From an uncultured Clostridia bacterium (GTDB lineage Bacteria > Bacillota > Clostridia > TANB77 > CAG-508), in the NCBI GenBank assembly GCA_944388635.1, contig CALXJN010000054.1, positions 1 through 5,467 on the forward strand: a stretch of DNA of 5,467 nucleotides, given 5' to 3'. Positions 1 to 4,222 of this stretch are shown one piece after another. A program made the translations under genes and the position numbers. Each line of letters starts with the position of its first letter. Positions within the stretch are counted from its first letter, which is position 1. The notes under the pieces are model-generated. The model ran no database searches and was not told where the DNA came from. It worked only from the letters and a program-made list of their open reading frames with translations.

Positions 1-339
1 ATTTAATACATTTGTATAACACTCACACATTGTAATAGGATTATAGCATCTTCGTTTCCAAGTAATTGTTCCTTTGCTCCAATATTCTAATAATGTATAA
101 GTTGCTTTTCTCATAAGTAAATAATAAATTTTTCCAATTTCGTTTTGCAAATAACGATGTTCTTCGTATTTCAAAAAATTCTCCGCTGTTTCTTCTGAAA
201 ATTCATATCCATTAGTTTTACAATAACTTATCAAAGTTTTGTAGCAAGATCTATAGTATTTTACAGTACTATCACTTAATGGAATATTTTGTATATAATC
301 TAAAACCTCATTTGTATAATCAACTAATTTTTCCTGCAT
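1..339 (-). CDS. Tyrosine recombinase/integrase, N-terminal part (partial, runs off left edge)
   Basis: Read on the minus strand, an uninterrupted frame starts at ATG 339-337 and stays open for 113 codons to the window edge. An AAGGAGG ribosome binding site lies about 8 bases upstream of the ATG, which fixes the start. The visible part is alpha-helical and matches the SAM-like/core-binding N-terminal domain of site-specific tyrosine recombinases: a segment around residues 20-40 (LSDSTVKYYRSCYKTLISYC) is the typical first helix pair, and a basic WKRR stretch follows near residue 95. The catalytic domain (Arg...HxxR...Tyr) lies outside the window, so activity cannot be judged. Family members cut and rejoin DNA in integrative elements, transposons and invertible loci. 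Here the gene points away from an inverted-repeat block and a broken yhcG gene, which suggests the edge of a mobile or invertible unit. The assignment is by recognition of the domain pattern, not by a search. Confidence 0.75.
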   Translation of the reverse strand, partial: MQEKLVDYTNEVLDYIQNIPLSDSTVKYYRSCYKTLISYCKTNGYEFSEETAENFLKYEEHRYLQNEIGKIYYLLMRKATYTLLEYWSKGTITWKRRCYNPITMCECYTNVLN

Positions 340-388
340 AGAAAAATACCTCCTTTTTATAGATTTGACAATTAAGTCACTTATCTAT

Positions 389-417
389 ATTTTAAAGGCA
401 TTTGTTATATAATGCAA
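389..417 (-). promoter_or_regulatory. Probable sigma-A promoter for the recombinase gene
   Basis: On the minus strand, TTGCAT (417-412) and TAAAAT (394-389) are separated by 17 bases, about 50 bases upstream of the recombinase start. No other gene could use it in this direction. A TGAC-6-GTCA dyad (366-379) lies between this promoter and the ribosome binding site and could be an operator, but that is speculative. Confidence 0.5.
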
Positions 418-421
418 AAAA

Positions 422-509
422 ATTATTCCGATAATGATTTACAACTTCAACTGTATATTGTATAATTTACTTATATTTTTGAAGTTGTAATTCAAAAAAT
501 CGGAATAAT
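422..509. repeat. Nested inverted repeats (outer 11 bp, inner 12 bp)
   Basis: The outer arms are ATTATTCCGAT (422-432) and its reverse complement (499-509). Inside them are TTACAACTTCAA (439-450) and its exact reverse complement (479-490), with a 28-base AT-rich loop. Two perfect nested arms in about 90 bases are unlikely by chance. They may be binding sites for the adjacent recombinase or the end of a mobile element. They could also form a hairpin in RNA. Confidence 0.7.
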
Positions 510-515
510 ATGAGA

Positions 516-541
516 ATCGGAATAATCTATATTATTCCGAT
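516..541. repeat. 11-bp inverted repeat with 4-base loop; same motif as the preceding repeat
   Basis: ATCGGAATAAT (516-526) and ATTATTCCGAT (531-541) flank CTAT. This is the same 11-mer as the outer arms at 422-432 and 499-509, so the motif occurs four times in 120 bases, in the orientations +,-,-,+. It ends about ten bases before the first recognisable yhcG codon, so it marks or lies near the junction. Confidence 0.75.
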
Positions 542-559
542 ATCCAAATAATATAGATT
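524..559. repeat. 13-bp inverted repeat spanning the yhcG junction
   Basis: AATCTATATTATT (524-536) is the exact reverse complement of AATAATATAGATT (547-559), with a 10-base spacer. It overlaps the hairpin at 516-541, so the two structures exclude each other. One arm reaches into recognisable yhcG coding sequence (the codons for N-I-D), so the repeat joins flanking DNA to gene DNA. Confidence 0.65.
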
Positions 560-912
560 TATTATTTTATCATTTAAAACTAAAATGTTATGTTGTGGTT
601 GAATTGAAGGCAAGAGAATTTGAACCTACTGATGCCGGACAGCTTAATTTCTATTTGTCAGCAGTAGACGATTTAGTAAAAGATAAAACAGATAATGCAA
701 CAATAGGACTATTATTATGTAAAAATAAAGATAATTTTACAGCAGAGTATGCATTAAGAAATATAAACAGTCCAATAGGAGTTAGCGAATATAAATTATT
801 AGAGGATATACCAGAATATCTACAATCGCAACTACCAAAAGCGGAGGAAATTGAATTACATATTAATGATATCGAAGAAGTAGAAAAACAGCAAAATAAT
901 GAGGAAAAATAA
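550..912 (+). pseudogene. yhcG: 3' remnant of a YhcG/DUF1016 family PDDEXK nuclease gene
   Basis: The frame encodes the C-terminal nuclease domain typical of YhcG/DUF1016 proteins. It begins at NIDLLFYHLKLKCYVVVELK, with the Asp of IDLLFYH and the E-x-K of ELKA as the usual PD...ExK metal-binding positions. It continues through GQLNFYL, AVDDLVK, TIGLLLCK and PIGVSEYKL, all conserved in the family. The last ~25 residues are an acidic tail. Family members are usually well over 300 residues; only about 120 are here and the N-terminal half is missing. In frame, the codons just upstream of 550 do not look like the family, and a TAA stop lies at 523-525. The GTG at 595 sits inside the conserved VVELK block and has no ribosome binding site, so it is an internal Val codon and not a real start. 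YhcG proteins often accompany type I restriction-modification loci. The remnant was probably cut by insertion or rearrangement of the recombinase unit to its left. Confidence 0.8.
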
Positions 913-927
913 TAATTCGAAATAATA

Positions 928-967
928 AAAAAATGTAAATGAAATTGACTAGAATTGTACATTTTTT
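928..967 (+). terminator. Weak terminator-like hairpin after the yhcG remnant
   Basis: AAAAAATGTA (928-937) pairs exactly with TACATTTTTT (958-967) and ends in a T run, 15 bases after the yhcG stop. A small inner stem (AATT 943-946 with 953-956) can form. The stem is very AT-rich, so it may be weak. It is nearly symmetrical and could act on both strands. Confidence 0.4.
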
Positions 968-1088
968 GAAATTTCAGTCATTTTATATGAGTCCCAAACG
1001 ACCGATTTTGTGGATATTTTCTCATTTCTTTACCTAAGACATTATCACATTTCTTGCATAAATCTGTTAACATCCAATTTTCTTATTA

Positions 1089-1117
1089 TTGACAAAAATA
1101 TAGTGTTTTGATAAAAT
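1089..1117 (+). promoter_or_regulatory. Strong sigma-A promoter of the yqeG operon
   Basis: A consensus TTGACA (1089-1094) and TAAAAT (1112-1117) are separated by 17 bases, about 37 bases upstream of the yqeG start. The rest of the 913-1153 gap holds the hairpin at 928-967 and nothing else I can support. Confidence 0.75.
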
Positions 1118-1153
1118 AAGTTTGTAAATTTATCACATTAAGAAAGGAAAAGC

Positions 1154-1670
1154 ATGACTATATATCCTGATAAATATTTAAATAACATAAAAGATATAAC
1201 ATTAGAATTTTTACAAAAAAATAATATAAAAGCACTTGTTTTAGATGTAGACAATACTCTTATAGATTTAGATAAAAAAATGCTAGATGGAACAAAAGAA
1301 TGGTGTAAATTTCTAAAAGAAAATGGAATAAAATTTTATATATTATCAAATACAAATAAAAAAGCAAAAGTTGAAAAAATATCAAAAGAACTAGATATAC
1401 CATATATTTATTTCGCAAAAAAACCACTGAAAATGGGATTTTTAAAAGTAAAAAAAGAACTAGGAATAGAAAATCCAAGAGAAATTGCAGTGGTTCGGAG
1501 ACCAGTTATTTACAGATGTATTAGGAGCAAATAGAGTGAAAATGTATTCTATACTTACAAAACCACTAGATGAAAGGGATATATTAATAACAAGAATTAA
1601 AAGACCTATTGAAGAATACATATTGAAAAAATATCTAAAGAAGAATCGGAGGAAAATAAAATGTATATAA
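1154..1670 (+). CDS. yqeG: YqeG family HAD phosphatase, interrupted by a +1 frameshift at C1496
   Basis: The ATG at 1154 follows AAAGGA at 1143-1148. Codons 1-114 (1154-1495) carry HAD motif I (LDVDNT, Asp31 and Asp33) and motif II (LSNTN, Ser65-Asn66), plus a motif III lysine in AKKP near residue 89. The frame then needs one base, C1496, to be skipped. Codons from GGA 1497 onward supply motif IV (GDQLFTD, Asp116/Asp121), conserved GANR and a basic tail, ending at TAA 1668-1670. The joined protein is 171 residues, the normal size for YqeG (B. subtilis YqeG is about the same). Read straight through, the product ends at 1534 after 126 residues, with no motif IV, and would not be expected to work. 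YqeG proteins are predicted haloacid-dehalogenase type IIIA phosphatases whose substrate I do not know. The last codons overlap the ribosome binding site and first ten bases of the next gene, so translation is probably coupled. Assignment is firm; whether the shift is real or an artefact is open. Confidence 0.85.
1493..1499 (+). other. Candidate +1 recoding site GTT-C-GGA in yqeG
   Basis: Codon 114 GTT (Val) is followed by C1496 and then GGA, the Gly of the conserved V-G-D-Q motif. In the zero frame the next codon is CGG. Skipping the C joins the two halves of the HAD domain exactly, with no missing or extra residue. There is no prfB-like Shine-Dalgarno sequence three bases upstream. Confidence 0.6.
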
Positions 1671-2395
1671 ACAATATACATATATTATATTATGTTCTAT
1701 TTTGTGTATTAGGAATTATTTCAAGCCAAATTACTGCATGGTGCATAAAAAGAATGCCAGAACATAAAAAGGTTATATCAAAAGATATAAAAAAAGAATT
1801 TAAAGCGAATTACCCATTAATGATAATTACAGTAATATTATATTTAGCAATGTTATTATTGTATGGAATCAAAAATGATTTTTTACAAAATTTAGAACTT
1901 ATAAAATATACAATACTTACACCAATGCTTATTATAGCTTTAGTAGTCGATTATAAATATCAAATAATACCAAATAGATTAAACTTGACAATATTTGAAA
2001 TAGGGTTAATTTTTGCATTTGTCTCAGGTCTTTATAGTATTAATCTTATAACAGAAGCAATATTCGGAATGCTTATTGGAGGAGGAATATTCTTAATTAT
2101 AACATTAATAGGCGGACTTGTTGCAGGAAAGGAAGCAATGGGATTTGGCGATGTCAAATTTATGGGAGCTTTAGGTTTATATTTTGGCTCAACCAATATT
2201 ATTGCAATAACGCTTATGGCATTTTTATTTGCAGCAGTTATAAGCATATTTTTATTAGTAAGTAAAATAAAGAAAACAGGAGAATACATACCATTTGGAC
2301 CTTTTATAGTAATTGCAAGTTTTATAAGTATGTTAGTTCCTTTTAATTACATATTTATAGCACTAGCTAAGATTTTTACTCTCGGAATGTATTAA
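1661..2395 (+). CDS. Type IV prepilin peptidase (A24 family), membrane aspartyl protease
   Basis: The ATG at 1661 has GGAGG at 1648-1652 with 8 bases between, so the start is well supported. The 244-residue product is a polytopic membrane protein with about six to seven hydrophobic segments. Both A24 catalytic aspartates are visible: Asp97 in VVDYKYQIIPN and Asp164 in the GxGD motif MGFGDVK. A late YIPFGPF loop is also typical. Such enzymes cleave the leader of type IV pilin-like or competence pseudopilin precursors at the cytoplasmic face of the membrane. The N-terminal region between the first membrane segment and residue ~50 is short (RMPEHKK...) and lacks the Cys pairs of the zinc-binding/methyltransferase loop of PilD, so it probably works as a protease only. 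The gene overlaps yqeG by 10 bases and sits 20 bases before the M24 peptidase gene, so all three are likely co-transcribed. Its frame has no interruption. It contains TTCGGA at 2063-2068 read in frame as Phe-Gly, a useful control for the recoding idea. Confidence 0.9.
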   Translation: MYINNIHILYYVLFCVLGIISSQITAWCIKRMPEHKKVISKDIKKEFKANYPLMIITVILYLAMLLLYGIKNDFLQNLELIKYTILTPMLIIALVVDYKYQIIPNRLNLTIFEIGLIFAFVSGLYSINLITEAIFGMLIGGGIFLIITLIGGLVAGKEAMGFGDVKFMGALGLYFGSTNIIAITLMAFLFAAVISIFLLVSKIKKTGEYIPFGPFIVIASFISMLVPFNYIFIALAKIFTLGMY

Positions 2396-2415
2396 TAAAA
2401 AAGGGGGATATTAAT

Positions 2416-3481
2416 TTGAACGAAAGGCTAAGGTGGATAAGAAATAATTTAAAAGCTCAAAATATACAAGGAATGATTATATCAAATCCAACAAATATAA
2501 AATACTTAACAAACATAGAAGCAGAAGGAATATTGCTTTTAACATTAAAAGAAAATATTTATATAACAGATGATAGATACATATCATATGTCAAAAAGAT
2601 ATTAACAATAGATGATGAGATAATCGTAACAAATGTAAGAGATATAGGGCTAATAGATTATGAAAATTATTTTATGTTTTGTGAAAATGTAGGTTTTGAA
2701 GAAAATTATGTAACCTATGCAAAATACAAAGAATTTATGCATAAATATAAAATAAATAATTTGGTTGAAACAGAAGGAATTATAGAAAAGCAAAGACAGA
2801 TTAAAGATGAAGAAGAAATAAAAAATATAAGAAAAGCTTGTGAGATTACAGACGATTGTTTTAAATATATACTTGGGTATATAAAAAAAGGAATGACAGA
2901 AAAACAAGTAGCAGAAGAAATAGAAAGATTTTTTAAAGAAAAAGGAGCATCAGGAACAAGTTTTGAAACAATTGTTGCATCTGGCGCAAACTCATCAGTG
3001 CCACATGCTACCCCAACAGATAAAAAAATCGAGTCAGGTGATATTGTAACAATTGATATGGGCTGCAAATATAATGGATATTGCTCAGATATGACTAGGA
3101 CAATCTTTATAGATTTTGTACAAGATTATATGAAAAAAATATATAGCTTGGTTTTAGATAATCAAATGGTTGCTTTATCAAAAATGGCAGAAGGAGAAAG
3201 CATAAAAACAATTTCTAAGATAGTAGAATGCAATTTTAAAATGCATGATTTTGAACTAGTACATGCACTTCGGACATGGAGTTGGTCTTGATATACATGA
3301 AGAACCAATAATACATTCAAAAAATGAAAAGGCACTGAAAAAAGGCATGGTAATAACAAATGAACCTGGCATATATGTGCCAGGAAGCTTTGGAATAAGA
3401 ATAGAAGATACTGTTCTTATTACAGAAGAAGGAGCAGAAGTTCTTACGAAATCTCCTAAGGATTATTGTATAATAAACTAG
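2416..3481 (+). CDS. M24 family Xaa-Pro aminopeptidase, interrupted by a +1 frameshift at C3271
   Basis: The start is TTG 2416, seven bases after AGGGGGA (2402-2408); the product begins MNERLRWIRNNL, as these enzymes usually do. Codons 1-285 hold the N-terminal creatinase-like domain (to about residue 120) and the first half of the pita-bread catalytic domain, with metal ligands Asp214 (TIDMG) and Asp225 (CSDMTRT). C3271 must then be skipped. The frame from GGA 3272 gives GHGVGLDIHEEP (His287, His294), NEPGIY (Glu316) and GIRIEDT (Glu330), completing the five-ligand dinuclear metal site, and stops at TAG 3479-3481. The joined length is 354 residues, normal for the PepQ/PepP-like family. Read straight through, translation stops at 3291 after 291 residues and loses three of five ligands. 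The enzyme releases N-terminal residues preceding proline from peptides in the cytoplasm. In many Clostridia it lies near yqeG and efp; no efp is seen here. The exact subgroup (aminopeptidase versus dipeptidase) cannot be fixed from sequence alone. Confidence 0.88.
3268..3274 (+). other. Candidate +1 recoding site CTT-C-GGA in the M24 peptidase gene
   Basis: Codon 285 CTT (Leu) is followed by C3271 and GGA, the Gly of the conserved A-L-G-H-G-V-G motif. The zero-frame codon is CGG. Skipping C3271 restores the motif with no other change. No upstream Shine-Dalgarno-like stimulator is visible. Confidence 0.6.
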
Positions 3482-4001
3482 AAGTTGGAATATATGTATC
3501 ATCAGGTGGGTAAACATAATAATCTTTTGGCTTTGAAGCTTTTTCGATTTTAGTAATTTCTATAATGGGTATATCTCCGTGATAATACCCTTTTTTTATT
3601 TCCCCAGTAATGTTAACCCATGAGCCATCTTCAAAGTCATTTGCATTAGAACTATGGCATAAAAATCCAACAATTAGAGTCTGATTCCTCGAATCAAGAA
3701 CCATATCACGTGCAAGTACAAATTCGTCTTCTTTTAAATCATAAACTCTATATACATATCCAACAAAACTGATTTTTTGCCCAATATAATTATCTAAATT
3801 ATCATGTACAGCTTTTAAAACATTAGTATAATTATTTGATGTTATTGTATAAACATCATCGGATTTAACTGTTACTCCACCATTTTTAATAAATGTCTTA
3901 TATATAGCAATGCCAGTTATAGCTAAACTAATAAGAAGAATTAAAACAAATATTAATTTGAAAATTTTATTAGAATTAACTTTTATATTATAAACAAACA
4001 T
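3456..4001 (-). CDS. Single-pass membrane protein with YcgQ/DUF1980-like C-terminal domain
   Basis: The chosen start is ATG 4001-3999, which has GGAGG five bases upstream (4011-4007); the frame is open further back to 4106, but that extension has no ribosome binding site and no family resemblance. The 181-residue product has a short basic N-terminus, one strongly hydrophobic segment at about residues 13-33, then an extracytoplasmic domain. That domain has YIGQKISFVGYVYR (72-85), EFVLARDM (93-100), VGFLC (111-115) and GSWVNITGE (126-134). This order resembles the C-terminal domain of the TIGR03943/YcgQ family (an OB-fold-like beta domain), here without the family's multi-pass N-terminal part. 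Function is unknown; YcgQ proteins usually pair with a YcgR-type permease, and none is in the window. The gene is convergent with the M24 peptidase gene and overlaps its last 26 bases. The family call is by eye and moderate; the reality of the gene is well supported. Confidence 0.7.
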   Translation of the reverse strand: MFVYNIKVNSNKIFKLIFVLILLISLAITGIAIYKTFIKNGGVTVKSDDVYTITSNNYTNVLKAVHDNLDNYIGQKISFVGYVYRVYDLKEDEFVLARDMVLDSRNQTLIVGFLCHSSNANDFEDGSWVNITGEIKKGYYHGDIPIIEITKIEKASKPKDYYVYPPDDTYIPTSSLLYNNP

Positions 4002-4100
4002 ACAAACCTCCGAAAACCAATAATAGCTCTTACAAAATACTATGTAACATACTAAAAAAATATAACTAAAATCAAAATTAAAACTTTTGTGAAAAAAATG

Positions 4101-4129
4101 TTGCATTTTAAAGAAAAAGGTGGTAATAT
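4101..4129 (+). promoter_or_regulatory. Probable extended -10 sigma-A promoter of pyrG
   Basis: TTGCAT (4101-4106) and TAATAT (4124-4129) are separated by 17 bases; the TGG before the -10 gives a TGn extension. Transcription would start near 4136-4138, leaving a leader of about 85 bases that contains the terminator at 4150-4202. The predicted start is not the GGGC run needed for the CTP-sensed reiterative transcription of B. subtilis pyrG. Confidence 0.6.
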
Positions 4130-4149
4130 AAATATATATTACTTAAGAG

Positions 4150-4202
4150 TAGATTAAAAAAAAACCCTTTTTGAAGGGGATTTGTTTTAATCTATTTTTT
4201 TT
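4150..4202 (+). terminator. pyrG: Intrinsic terminator in the pyrG leader, probable attenuator
   Basis: TAGATTAAAA (4150-4159) pairs exactly with TTTTAATCTA (4185-4194), and inside it CCCTT (4165-4169) pairs with AAGGG (4174-4178). Eight or so T residues follow (4195-4202). The hairpin stands between the pyrG promoter and its ribosome binding site, and no plus-strand gene ends within about 650 bases upstream, so it most likely controls pyrG. On the minus strand the inner stem is followed by nine T residues, so it could also stop leftward transcription. In B. subtilis, pyrG is controlled by a leader terminator whose C/T-rich 5' arm is sequestered by added G residues; the CCCTTTTT arm here would suit a similar scheme, which is inference. 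Confidence 0.75.
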
Positions 4203-4222
4203 GTTTTAGAAAGGGAAAAATT

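Noticed and set aside
365..393. Plus-strand promoter TTGACA-17-TATTTT
   Set aside because: The -10 is weak, the region overlaps the better minus-strand promoter, and no intact plus-strand gene follows closely.
595..912. Separate 105-residue gene starting at GTG 595
   Set aside because: The GTG is an internal Val codon of the conserved VVELK block, has no ribosome binding site, and the family homology continues upstream to about 550. It is part of the yhcG remnant.
987..1037. A 16-residue ORF in the gap before yqeG
   Set aside because: There is no ribosome binding site before its ATG, and it is too short to support; the main promoter lies downstream of it.
4002..4106. N-terminal extension of the minus-strand membrane protein to 4106
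   Set aside because: The ATG at 4001 has an ideal GGAGG; the extension has no such site, would bury that signal and adds a low-complexity aromatic stretch.
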